The notes beneath the pieces were generated by a model. That model was given only the letters and a program-made list of their open reading frames with translations, was not told the DNA's origin and ran no database searches. Of a stretch of DNA of 64,000 nucleotides, positions 9,101 to 16,522 are shown piece after piece. The number at the start of each line of letters is the position of its first letter. The first letter of the stretch is position 1. This DNA comes from Caulobacter sp. (GTDB lineage: Bacteria > Pseudomonadota > Alphaproteobacteria > Caulobacterales > Caulobacteraceae). Where the stretch lies: positions 62,001 to 126,000 of the forward strand of contig JAUXMY010000028.1 of assembly GCA_030683005.1 (NCBI GenBank). Direction: 5' to 3'. The position numbers were made by a program, and so were the translations under genes.

Positions 9101-9760
9101 CTTGGTCGCCAGCCCGAACGCAGCGCCGCCGAACGGCTCCCAGAACGCGGCGGGCTTGTCGAACTCAGGCCTGTCCAGCGCGATCCCGGAGACGATCCAC
9201 ACGACCAGCAGCGCGACGACGCCGACATAGGTCCACATCACCGAGCGGGTCACGGTGGCCAGACTGAAGAACAGGGCCGAGGTGAGCAGCAGCGTCGGCA
9301 GCGCCATTACGAAATAGGCGAACAGGAACGGCTCGAGCGTCAGCGGACCAAGCGTCTCCCTGTCCAGCCAGGGCATCACCGAGCCGAGCGCGATGGCCGC
9401 CGGCACCGCCAGGAAGGAGATGGCCGCGGCCAGGTAGGCGCCGACGAAACGGCCATAAAGATAGTCAAACTTGCCGATCCGCGTGGACCGCAGGATCGAG
9501 CCGAAGCCGGTCTCGTCGTCCCGCACGATCACGTTCGCCACGAAGGCCGTGGTCACGAACATGTAGAAGATGGACAGGATCAGGTGCGTCTGGACGATCG
9601 CATAGGGCGCGTTCTTGTGGATGTTGCCGCCGCCGCCGATGCTGATCTGGTCGACCGTCACCGACGCGAAGGTCAGCAGGAAGAAGATGATCGCCACGAC
9701 CCAGAAGATCGGGGACTTCAACTGGTAGCGGAACTCGAAGGCTGCGATCTTGCCGAACAT
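6170..9760 (-). CDS. ABC-2 type permease fused to an M1 family metallopeptidase
   Basis: A 1196-residue fusion. The N-terminal half, roughly 1-580, carries two sets of six or so membrane segments of ABC-2 exporter type, beginning MFGKIAAFEFRYQLKSPIFW. The C-terminal half is an M1 aminopeptidase domain with a GxMEN-like substrate motif (MPWSENLGF) and zinc site HEIGHQWW near residue 934, then the downstream glutamate in LSETLAQYS. The catalytic set looks intact. The partner ATPase gene lies 14 bp upstream on the same strand, so the two form one operon. The likely picture is a membrane-anchored peptidase coupled to an exporter; the cargo or substrate is unknown. A 678-residue antisense frame here is a coding shadow. 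Confidence 0.9.
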   Translation of the reverse strand: MFGKIAAFEFRYQLKSPIFWVVAIIFFLLTFASVTVDQISIGGGGNIHKNAPYAIVQTHLILSIFYMFVTTAFVANVIVRDDETGFGSILRSTRIGKFDYLYGRFVGAYLAAAISFLAVPAAIALGSVMPWLDRETLGPLTLEPFLFAYFVMALPTLLLTSALFFSLATVTRSVMWTYVGVVALLVVWIVSGIALDRPEFDKPAAFWEPFGGAAFGLATKYWTAAERNTLTPVLEGAVLFNRGFALVLSAGFLALAYVLFRFQSGSLSGKRARRDKLALIAAPDLPPPPLSALPRPRFNAATARAQLATRTRLDMLQVFGSPAYGVLLFIGLFNAIGGLWFASEAAGYGGQIYPVTRVLIPALMGTFGLIPIIISIYYAGELVWREREKKTHEIIDSTPVPDWAFIAPKVLAISLVLISTLAVSVLAAIAIQAFKGYFEFQVPEYLIWYVLPQSVDYIMVAVLAVFLQVLAPHKFVGWGLMVLYLVTTITFSNLGFQHNLYNYGGVPGVPLSDMNGMGKFWIGAWWFRLYWSAFAVILVVLGYALWRRGTESRLWPRLRRLPRRLTGKAGLTFAAAAVVFVGAGGFIFYNTNVLNAYRTNIDNEKWQADFERELIKYVDTPRPKIVSMKLKVDIYPDEPRLTTWGSYEVENRTNQPLKEIHVAFDRDLKVNALNIQGGRSIRTYDAFNYRIFALDTPMLPGERRTISFTTERSQRGFRNSGNETRVVPNGTFVNNAEFAPFLGMERSGLLQDRAKRRKYGLPVEQRMPKLGDAPSRQFNYLRHDADFATADITISTVADQTPIAPGYKVSDVTRDGRRTARFVTESPVMPFFSVQSARYEVSRETYKGIDIAVYYDARHPWNVDRMKTGAKASLDYFQANFSPYQFRQLRFLEFPAYADFAQAFANTMPWSENLGFIANYSDPSKIDMVTYIGAHEIGHQWWAHQVIGADQQGSTALSETLAQYSALMVMKRMYGEDQIRKFLKFELDSYLRARGGEVVEELPLYRVENQGYIHYRKGSLVMYRLQREIGEAAVNRALQRILRIHAFNGAPYPTSIDLVSALRAEAPADKQDLITDLFQKITLYDIQTRSVAVKKRADGRFDVSLTVQARKLYADGKGKETEAPLNETLDVGLFTAMPGDKAFSSKSVVTMVKRPIRSGTQTLTFTVDKEPRYAGVDPYNYLIDRNADDNVARVGS

Positions 9761-9774
9761 GCCGGGCCCTCCGC

Positions 9775-10653
9775 TCAGGCGGCCTTGCGGTGGGTCGAGA
9801 GGGTGGAGAAGTAGACGTCCTCCAGATCCCCCTGCACCGCCGTGAAGCCGTCGCCCGGATCACTGTCGGCGGTGATGTGGATCACGGTCCGGCCAGCGAA
9901 CAGCCGCGTGGAGATGACCTCGTAACGGGCCTTGCAGGCCTCGAGTTCGGCCTTGTCGATGGTCTTCTTCCAGATGCGGCCCTGCAGCGAGGCGACCAGC
10001 GCCTGGGGCGCGCCCTGGCCGACGATGCGGCCGTCGCAGATAATGGCCATGGCCGGGCAGAGGTCGGAGACGTCCTCGACAATGTGGGTGGACAGGATGA
10101 CCACCACGTTCTCGCCGATCTCGGCCAGCAGGTTCAGGAAGCGGTTGCGCTCTTCAGGATCGAGGCCGGCGGTCGGCTCGTCAACGATGATCAGGGACGG
10201 ATCGCCGATCAGGGCCTGGGCGATGCCGAAGCGCTGGCGCATGCCGCCGGAGAAGCCGGCGATGGCCTTGTGCCGCACCTTCCAGAGGTTGGTCTGGTTG
10301 AGCAGGGTCTCGACGGTCTCCTTGCGGTCCTTGCGGTCGGAGACGCCCTTGAGGATCGCCATGTGGTCGAGCATGTCCAGAGCCGACACACGGGGGTAGA
10401 CGCCGAAGTCCTGGGGCAGGTAGCCCAGCGTGCGGCGCAGCGCCTCGGGGTCCTTCAGCACATCGATGTCGCCGAAGCGGACGTGACCGGAGGTGGGCGC
10501 CTGCAGCGTGGCGATGGTCCGCATCAGAGTCGACGTGCCGGCGCCGTTGGGGCCGAGCAGGCCGAACATGCCCTTGGCGACGGTGAGGCTGACCTCATCC
10601 AGCGCCACGGTGCCGTTCGGATAGACGTGTGTGAGATTTTCGACGATCAACAT
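9775..10653 (-). CDS. ABC transporter ATPase with altered Walker A (Lys replaced by Thr)
   Basis: A 292-residue ABC ATPase, the probable partner of the permease-peptidase encoded 14 bp downstream. Visible motifs: Walker A region LLGPNGAGTSTLMR, Q-loop YLPQDFGVYP, signature FSGGMRQR, Walker B LIIVDEPTAGLDP and H-loop STHIVED. The invariant Walker A lysine (GxGKS/T) is Thr here: the codon is ACG where AAG would give Lys. All other catalytic motifs look normal, so this is a point change and not general decay. ATP binding should be impaired unless another residue compensates. ATG 10653 gives the standard ABC N-terminus MLIVENLTHVYPNG; the longer frame has no support. Confidence 0.9.
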   Translation of the reverse strand: MLIVENLTHVYPNGTVALDEVSLTVAKGMFGLLGPNGAGTSTLMRTIATLQAPTSGHVRFGDIDVLKDPEALRRTLGYLPQDFGVYPRVSALDMLDHMAILKGVSDRKDRKETVETLLNQTNLWKVRHKAIAGFSGGMRQRFGIAQALIGDPSLIIVDEPTAGLDPEERNRFLNLLAEIGENVVVILSTHIVEDVSDLCPAMAIICDGRIVGQGAPQALVASLQGRIWKKTIDKAELEACKARYEVISTRLFAGRTVIHITADSDPGDGFTAVQGDLEDVYFSTLSTHRKAA

Positions 10654-10720
10654 GACAAAGCCTGCCCCCGCAGTGGATATCCTAAGCCAGCACTCCCCGA
10701 CGCCGACAAGACAGGCGATG

Positions 10721-10763
10721 CCGGCGCGCCGCAAGTGAAAGAACGTTCAGGTCCGGCGCGCGC
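10721..10763. promoter_or_regulatory. Paired 11-bp repeats around a small palindrome, possible divergent operator
   Basis: CCGGCGCGCCG occurs twice, at 10721-10731 and 10753-10763, 32 bp apart (about three helical turns), flanking the perfect palindrome GAACGTTC at 10741-10748. It lies in the gap between the divergent ABC ATPase and tyrosine phosphatase genes. The arrangement is seen; regulator binding is inference. Confidence 0.35.
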
Positions 10764-10804
10764 CGTCTCGCCATCGTCGCGATGCTCGGCTAGGAACCAG
10801 CGCC

Positions 10805-11578
10805 ATGACCCGCAAACTTCCCTTCGAAGCCATCGAGAATTTCCGCGACTTCGGCGACTACGGTGCCGGCGAGCGTCGCATCCGCAAGGGCGTCCTGTAC
10901 CGCGCCGCTCACCAGGCCGAGGCGACCGACGCCGACCTGGAGGCGCTCGCGGCCCTGGACCTGAGCCTGATCGTCGATCTGCGCCGGCCCAACGAGCGAA
11001 CGCGCAGCCCCAGCCGGCGCTGGAACGGCTTTGCCGCCGAGTTGATCGAGAACGGCGAGGGCGACGAGCATGACGACCCATGGCACCGGTTCATCGCCTC
11101 GTCGGACCTGAGCGCCAAGGCCTTCACCGACTATATGGTCGCCTATTACCGCGAGGCGCCGTTCGTCAGCCGCCACGTCGACCTCTACAGCCGCTATTTC
11201 CAGCGTCTGGGCCATACGCCGGGGGCGACGCTGATCCACTGCGCGGCCGGCAAGGACCGCACGGGCATCCTGGCGGCGCTGACGCACCACATCGCGGGGG
11301 TCCACGAGGACGACATCTTCGCCGACTTCCTGCTGACCAATGATCCGGTCCGGTTCGAGCGTCGCGTGCCGATGATGCGTCAGGCCATCCTGGAGATGAC
11401 CGGCCGCGAAGCGACCGACGAGGCATTGGTCACCGCTTTGGGCGTCGAGCTGCATTATCTGGAGACCGCCTTCGCGGCGATCCATGCCGCCCACCCCTCG
11501 CTCGACCACTATCTGGAAACGGTGCTGGGCGTGGACAGCAAGACCCGCGACGCCATCGAGGCGCGCATCCTCGCCTAG
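10805..11578 (+). CDS. Tyrosine-protein phosphatase (Y_phosphatase3 type)
   Basis: A 257-residue cytoplasmic protein. It has the family's N-terminal block NFRDFGDY and the catalytic P-loop HCAAGKDRTG (Cys-x5-Arg) at about residues 145-154. The CxxGKDR form is typical of the bacterial PTP/phosphoinositide-phosphatase group (MptpB/LipA-like). Asp and Arg residues in VDLRRPNERTRSP match the substrate-binding part of the family. It should hydrolyse phosphotyrosine or phosphoinositide-like substrates; the true substrate is unknown. ATG 10805 follows closely on the divergent promoter gap. It stands alone: the next gene, an MFS transporter, starts 107 bp later. Confidence 0.88.
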   Translation: MTRKLPFEAIENFRDFGDYGAGERRIRKGVLYRAAHQAEATDADLEALAALDLSLIVDLRRPNERTRSPSRRWNGFAAELIENGEGDEHDDPWHRFIASSDLSAKAFTDYMVAYYREAPFVSRHVDLYSRYFQRLGHTPGATLIHCAAGKDRTGILAALTHHIAGVHEDDIFADFLLTNDPVRFERRVPMMRQAILEMTGREATDEALVTALGVELHYLETAFAAIHAAHPSLDHYLETVLGVDSKTRDAIEARILA

Positions 11579-11685
11579 ACGGCGCCGGCTTCCCTGAGGG
11601 CGCCCGTGACAAACGCGCGTTTGACGTCCACCGTGACGGCAAGGCCGCGGCATGACGGCCTGCCCCAGGGAAGGACGACAGCCGC

Positions 11686-13236
11686 ATGACGCAGCGTACG
11701 CCGGATGACGCAGAACACGATCTTGTCGTGCTCGGCGAGGTGCTTCCGGACGGGATAGAGCCGGCCGGCGGGGCGGCGGCGGCGCCGCCCGCGGCCGGCA
11801 GGCTGTCGCTGGGCGGCTGGAGCTGGTCGCTCTTCCAGGGCGGGCGCGATCCCTATGTGATCCTGATCACCATCTACATCTTCGCCCCCTATTTCACGAC
11901 GGCGGTGGTCGGCGATCCGGTCAAGGGCCAGGCGATGATCGCCGCGGTCAGCACCCTCAACAGCCTGCTGATCGCCCTGACCGCCCCGATCCTGGGGGCG
12001 GCCATCGACCGCTACGGCGCGCGCAAGCCGCTGATGCTGGCCATCGTGGCGGCCATGGCGCCGCTGATCTTCATGCTGTGGTTCGCCAAGCCCGGCGGCG
12101 AGGGCCTGCCGATCATGGCCGGCCTGTGGCTGTTCGGGATCATCGGGGTGCTGTTCGCCTACTGCGAGGTGATCCACAATTCGATGCTGATCGGCGCGGC
12201 GGGGCACCGGCACGCACCCCAGGCCTCGGGTCTGGCGCTGTCGGCGGGCAACTTCTTCTCGGTGCTGACCCTGACGTTCTGCCTGCTGGCCTTCGCCTTA
12301 CCCGGCAACCCGGCCGTCGCCGGCTGGCCGCTGGTGCCGGACCAGCCGCTGTTCGGCCTCGACCCGAGCCAGGCGGAGACCTCGCGCATCGTCGCGCCGA
12401 TCGCCGCCGTGCTGCTGGTGCTGTTCGCCGTCCCGCTGTTCCTGTTCACGCCGGACGCCCCGAAGACCGGGATGAGCTTCGTGACCTCGCTGAAGCAGGC
12501 CGCGACCCAGCTGGGCGGCGTGGTCTGGTCGATCACCTCGGCGGCCATGAAGGGCCCGTCCCGCCTGCGCGAGACGCTCGGCGTGCTCGTCACCGAAAAG
12601 GACGCGGTGATCTATCTGTGCGCCCGGATGCTGTTCAACGACGGCATGACCGCGCTGCTGATCTTCTCCGGCATCTACACGGCCGGCGTCATGGAATGGC
12701 AGATCATGGAGATGCTGGCCTACGGCATCCTGCTCAGCGTCTTTGCCGTGGCGGGCGGTTTCGCGGGGGCCTTCTTCGACGGCCTGATGGGACCGCGGAA
12801 CGCGGTCCGGTTCGAGATCACCGCCGCGCTCGTCTGCCTGATCGCCTGGCTGGGCATGGGCCGGGACAAGATCCTGTACTTCTGGCCGTATGACGCGGCC
12901 GCCCACGCGCCGCTGTGGGACGGACCGATGTTCCGGACCCTGCCGGAGGTGCTCTACCTGCTCATCGGCTTTGGCGTGGCGATCTTCGTGACCGCGCACT
13001 ACGCCTCCAGCCGCACCCTGCTGACGCGGCTGGTGCCGGCCGAGAAGCTGCCGGCCTTTTTCGGGATGTACGCGCTGTCCGGGTCCATCACCGTCTGGAT
13101 CGGGTCACTGCTGGTGGGCGTGTTCACCGCCCTGACCCAGAGCCAGGCCGGCGGCTTCATTCCCATCGGCGCCCTGTTGCTGATGGGCCTGGTCGGCATG
13201 TTCTTCGTCAAGGGCGGCGGCAGGACGGTCGCCTGA
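11686..13236 (+). CDS. MFS transporter, UMF1/Atg22-like
   Basis: A 516-residue polytopic protein. After a 40-residue acidic and Ala-rich N-terminus it reads GWSWSLFQGGRDPYVILITIYIF, a start typical of the UMF1 (Atg22-like) major-facilitator group. About 11-12 membrane segments follow, with an MFS loop motif between helices 2 and 3 (GAAIDRYGARKPLML) and a large central loop (about 230-300, LKQAATQLGGVVWS). Atg22 exports amino acids from the yeast vacuole; substrates of the bacterial members are mostly unknown. It precedes pabB by 41 bp on the same strand, probably coincidental in function. Confidence 0.85.
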   Translation: MTQRTPDDAEHDLVVLGEVLPDGIEPAGGAAAAPPAAGRLSLGGWSWSLFQGGRDPYVILITIYIFAPYFTTAVVGDPVKGQAMIAAVSTLNSLLIALTAPILGAAIDRYGARKPLMLAIVAAMAPLIFMLWFAKPGGEGLPIMAGLWLFGIIGVLFAYCEVIHNSMLIGAAGHRHAPQASGLALSAGNFFSVLTLTFCLLAFALPGNPAVAGWPLVPDQPLFGLDPSQAETSRIVAPIAAVLLVLFAVPLFLFTPDAPKTGMSFVTSLKQAATQLGGVVWSITSAAMKGPSRLRETLGVLVTEKDAVIYLCARMLFNDGMTALLIFSGIYTAGVMEWQIMEMLAYGILLSVFAVAGGFAGAFFDGLMGPRNAVRFEITAALVCLIAWLGMGRDKILYFWPYDAAAHAPLWDGPMFRTLPEVLYLLIGFGVAIFVTAHYASSRTLLTRLVPAEKLPAFFGMYALSGSITVWIGSLLVGVFTALTQSQAGGFIPIGALLLMGLVGMFFVKGGGRTVA

Positions 13237-13277
13237 GCCGTTTGCCGTCGGGCGCGGGGGGCGCTATCTCCCGCCCC

Positions 13278-14618
13278 ATGCACGCGGCGACCCTTCTGGA
13301 GCGGCCCTGGCGACAGCCGGAGGCGGTGCTGTCGGCCTTCGCCGATGAGCCGTGGGCCTGCGCCTTCCTGTCGGGCGGATCCGGCGACAACGCCCGCTGG
13401 TCCTATGTGCTGCGCGAGCCGGACGCGACCCTGACCCTGGCGGGCGACGACCCGCGCGATCCGTTCGACCTGATAAGGAGTCTACTCGGCGCGGCCGCGG
13501 ACACTCATCCGGATGGGCCGCCGTTTCAGGGCGGGCTGGCGGGCCTGGCCGCCTACGAGCTCGGCGACCGCATCGAGCCGCTGGGTCTTGCGCGTCACGC
13601 CGACTGGCCGGACCTGCTGGTCGGGCGCTACCCGGCCCTGCTGGCCTTCGACCACGACCGGCGGCGGGTGCTGGCCATCGGCCGGACGCCGGACCAGGCC
13701 GCCGCCGCCGCGACCTGGCTGGACGCGCCGGATCGCGCGGCCACGCCCGGCCGACTGGCCGTGGACGTCCGGGCCTCGTCCCCGGAGACCTACGAAACCG
13801 CGGTGACCGAGGTTGTCGGCCGCATCCATGACGGGGAATACTTCCAGGCCAACATCGCCCGGCTGTGGACCGGTCGGCTGGTCCCGGGCGCCGGCCCGTT
13901 CGACCTCGCCGCCCGGCTGGTCGGCCAGAGCGCGGCGCCGTTCGCAGGCTATCTGAGGACGCCGGGGCGGGCGCTGGTCTCCAACTCGCCCGAGCGCTTC
14001 GTCAGCGTCGGACCGCTCGGTGAGAAGGGGGGCCGTCGCCTCACCGTCGAGACCCGGCCGATCAAGGGCACGCGCCCGCGCGGCGCGACAACCGCCGCCG
14101 ACGCCGCCCTGGCCGCCGAGCTGGTGGCCAGCGAGAAGGACCGGGCCGAAAACCTGATGATCGTTGACCTGATGCGCAACGACCTGTCCCGGGTCTGTTC
14201 ACCCGGGGCGGTGACCACGCCGGAGCTGTTCCGCGTCGAGAGCTTCGCCAATGTCCACCATCTGGTCTCGACCGTGCGCGGCGTCCTGGCCCCCGGCATG
14301 ACCGCCGCCGACCTGCTGGAGGCGGCCTTTCCGCCGGGGTCGGTCACCGGCGCCCCCAAGGTCCAGGCCATGAAGTCCATCGCCCGGCTGGAGCCGCCGC
14401 GCGGTCCCTATTGCGGGGCGCTGTTCTGGGCCGGCTTCGACGGCGCCTTCGACTCCAGCGTCCTGATCCGGACCCTCGGCCTCGTCGAGGACGGCGCGGG
14501 GTGGCGATTCGAAGCCCGAGCCGGGGCCGGCATCGTCGCCGACAGCGACCCGCGGGCCGAACGGCTCGAGACTGAAGCCAAGATCGCGGCCCTGCTGCGC
14601 GCCCTGACCACGGAGTGA
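13278..14618 (+). CDS. pabB: Aminodeoxychorismate synthase component I
   Basis: A 446-residue chorismate-binding enzyme that with PabA makes 4-amino-4-deoxychorismate for folate. Motifs: ETRPIKGTRPRG near residues 258-269 (PIKGT marks PabB, whereas anthranilate synthase usually has PIAGT), ENLMIVDLMRNDLSRV, and GSVTGAPKVQAM near 355. The N-terminal lobe (GGLAGLAAYELGDRIE) is of the usual form. The ATG at 13278 is chosen because the family alignment begins there; the longer frame overlaps the transporter gene. pabC starts 4 bp after the stop, so they form an operon. No pabA gene is in the window. Confidence 0.93.
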   Translation: MHAATLLERPWRQPEAVLSAFADEPWACAFLSGGSGDNARWSYVLREPDATLTLAGDDPRDPFDLIRSLLGAAADTHPDGPPFQGGLAGLAAYELGDRIEPLGLARHADWPDLLVGRYPALLAFDHDRRRVLAIGRTPDQAAAAATWLDAPDRAATPGRLAVDVRASSPETYETAVTEVVGRIHDGEYFQANIARLWTGRLVPGAGPFDLAARLVGQSAAPFAGYLRTPGRALVSNSPERFVSVGPLGEKGGRRLTVETRPIKGTRPRGATTAADAALAAELVASEKDRAENLMIVDLMRNDLSRVCSPGAVTTPELFRVESFANVHHLVSTVRGVLAPGMTAADLLEAAFPPGSVTGAPKVQAMKSIARLEPPRGPYCGALFWAGFDGAFDSSVLIRTLGLVEDGAGWRFEARAGAGIVADSDPRAERLETEAKIAALLRALTTE

Positions 14619-14622
14619 CCCG

Positions 14623-15393
14623 ATGACCATGCCGCTTGATGATCGCGGGCTGCTGCTGGGCGACGGGGTGTTCGAAACCATCCTGGCGCTCGACGGAGAG
14701 CTGATCCTGTTCGACGCCCACATCGCCCGCATGCGCCGGGCCTGCTGGGAGCTGGGACTGAACCAGCCCGACCCCGACGCGGCGCGCCGGCTCTGCGAAC
14801 TGGCGCTGGGCGACACCGACGCCACCCTCGGCCGCTTCGCGTTGCGGCTGACCCTGACGGCCGGTTCAGGCGGTCGCGGCCTGGGTCGCCCCGAGATGAT
14901 CGAGCCGCATATCTTCGCCGCCACCAGCCGGCATGTCCGTCCTGAGGGGGCCATCGGCCTGCGGACCAGCGCGATCCGGCGCAATCCGACCTCGCCCGGC
15001 GCCCGGATGAAGACCCTGTCCTACCTCGACAATGTCATGGCCCGCCGCGAGGCCGAGCCGGCCGAGGCCCTGATGCTGAACACCAGCGGCGACCTGGCCT
15101 GCGCGGCGGCGGCGAACCTGTTCTGGATCAAGGAAGGCCGTCTGTTCACGCCGGCCCTGGACTGCGGGGTGCTGGACGGGGTGATGCGGCGGCAGGTGCT
15201 GCTGGTCGCCGACGAGTTCGGCTTGTCGCCGCGCGAGGGAAGCTTTCCGCCCAGCGCCCTGACCGAGGCCGAAGCGGTGTTCCTGACCAACAGCCTGATC
15301 GGGGTGCGGCCGGTGTCGTCGCTGGATGGCGTCGACCTGCCGACCCTGCCGGTTGTGCGCGACCTGGCGGATCGTCTGTCCGAAGTGTCCTAG
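14623..15393 (+). CDS. pabC: Aminotransferase class IV, probable 4-amino-4-deoxychorismate lyase
   Basis: A 256-residue fold-type IV PLP enzyme. It begins with the family's DRGLLLGDGVFETILALDG. The PLP lysine is in ARMKTLSYLDNVMARREA and the later block SGDLACAAAANLFWIKEG matches the substrate-side strand of PabC and branched-chain aminotransferases. Position directly after pabB favours the lyase that makes p-aminobenzoate plus pyruvate. A D-amino-acid aminotransferase is the main alternative. Its stop overlaps the stop of the convergent TadE-like gene: both use the same CTAG, at 15390-15393. Confidence 0.88.
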   Translation: MTMPLDDRGLLLGDGVFETILALDGELILFDAHIARMRRACWELGLNQPDPDAARRLCELALGDTDATLGRFALRLTLTAGSGGRGLGRPEMIEPHIFAATSRHVRPEGAIGLRTSAIRRNPTSPGARMKTLSYLDNVMARREAEPAEALMLNTSGDLACAAAANLFWIKEGRLFTPALDCGVLDGVMRRQVLLVADEFGLSPREGSFPPSALTEAEAVFLTNSLIGVRPVSSLDGVDLPTLPVVRDLADRLSEVS

Positions 15394-15920
15394 TTGGACC
15401 TGGTGACGTCGTCCGACTTGCGGGGCCGCAGGTAGAACTTGCGGCTGAAGGTCACGGCGTTGGGCATGAAGAAGTTGACCGGCGAGTCGTAGTCGTAGGT
15501 GACCTCCGACATGATCACGCTCTGGTTGGCGGCGATGACGCCGGCCGGCACCGTGATCGCCGCGCCCGTGCCGTAGGGGGTCATGCCCGAGCCGTTGCTC
15601 CAGGCCACGCTGGTGGCGCCGGCGGAATTGGCCTTCACACTGGTGACCCGCATCTTCAGGGTGTCGGTCGGATAGGGCTGCATGATCGTCGTGGCGATCT
15701 GGAAGATATCGGTGACTTCGGTGTTGGTGATCGACGATGACTGGGCCACCAGGTCACCGATCGCCGAGGCGGCGTGGCCGGCCCGCCGCTCGGCCAGCAG
15801 GGCCTGGGTGATCTCGGCCAGTCCGAAGTAGAAGGCGATCATCGCCGGCGCGATCAGGGCGAACTCGACCGCGGACACGCCGCGGCGGTCGCGGCCCAGG
15901 CGTTTGAGCAGCTTGATCAT
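15390..15920 (-). CDS. TadE/TadG-like minor pilin
   Basis: A 176-residue protein with a short basic N-terminus, RRGVSAVEFALIAPAMIAFY, then one membrane helix and a periplasmic domain rich in Ser/Thr/Gly. The G-x4-E pattern is the TadE pseudopilin signature: processing is after Gly, and the Glu at +5 is conserved. It is cleaved by a prepilin peptidase in known Tad systems. Its ATG overlaps the upstream gene's stop (ATGA at 15917-15920), so it is coupled to a second TadE-like protein. The pair is on the opposite strand from the pilA-cpa operon 1.3 kb away and probably supplies its minor pilins. Confidence 0.87.
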   Translation of the reverse strand: MIKLLKRLGRDRRGVSAVEFALIAPAMIAFYFGLAEITQALLAERRAGHAASAIGDLVAQSSSITNTEVTDIFQIATTIMQPYPTDTLKMRVTSVKANSAGATSVAWSNGSGMTPYGTGAAITVPAGVIAANQSVIMSEVTYDYDSPVNFFMPNAVTFSRKFYLRPRKSDDVTRSN

Positions 15921-16462
15921 GAGTCGTAAGGCTCGTTGCGGAAGGTCACCGTCGAATAGACCAGCCGCTTCGTGCCGCCGAGATTGGCGAGGCCCGCGTT
16001 GAGCATCGGCGTGATCAGGGTCCATTCGTAGTAGGCGCGGACCACCACGATGTCCTCGCCATTGCCCGGCGTGAACGCGGTCTTGGAGGCGTCGACGCCG
16101 CCGTCGGTGACGGGGCTGGTCATGCTGACGTCGGCGAACTTGGGAAAGGTGCGCACATCGACGGTCAGCTTGCCCGAGCAGCTGGCGCCCAGCCATGACA
16201 TGTTGTCGCAAACGGCGGTCTTGAACGAGGCGGCGCTGCCGCCGGCGGTCTGGAGCTGGCCGGTCCGGATCGTGCGGGCCGCTGCCTCGGTGGCGTTGTC
16301 CAGCGTGGTCGACACCATGAAGACAAGACCCAGCTCGAGCACGCCGAACATCAGGGCCAGGAACGGCGCCGCGACCAGCGCGAACTCGACCGCCGTGGCG
16401 CCGCGACGGGCGGCCATGAAGCGCCGCAGGAGCGATCTGGATCTGAGGGCCTTCAAGGCCAT
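15917..16462 (-). CDS. TadE-like minor pilin
   Basis: A 181-residue protein starting MALKALRSRSLLRRF. The pseudopilin segment RRGATAVEFALVAAPFLALM is followed by the rest of a single membrane helix and a periplasmic domain. The G-x4-E motif (GATAVE) marks cleavage after Gly. Two Cys residues (CDNMSWLGASC) could form a disulfide. An upstream in-frame TTG (16480) exists, but the ATG at 16462 has GGGAAGG about 7-9 bases before it and is preferred. Coupled by ATGA to the second TadE-like gene; a CpaC-domain gene lies just upstream on the same strand. Confidence 0.87.
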   Translation of the reverse strand: MALKALRSRSLLRRFMAARRGATAVEFALVAAPFLALMFGVLELGLVFMVSTTLDNATEAAARTIRTGQLQTAGGSAASFKTAVCDNMSWLGASCSGKLTVDVRTFPKFADVSMTSPVTDGGVDASKTAFTPGNGEDIVVVRAYYEWTLITPMLNAGLANLGGTKRLVYSTVTFRNEPYDS

Positions 16463-16522
16463 GGGCGGACGCCTTCCCAACCTGATTGGCGTCAGGATAG
16501 CGCGCCGTCCCTAACCGGCGGT

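Noticed and set aside
7778..9814. 678-aa frame on the plus strand opposite the permease-peptidase gene
   Set aside because: It is rich in Arg, His, Gln and Gly with no domain pattern, as expected from antisense reading of GC-rich coding sequence. The minus-strand gene has clear motifs over the same bases.
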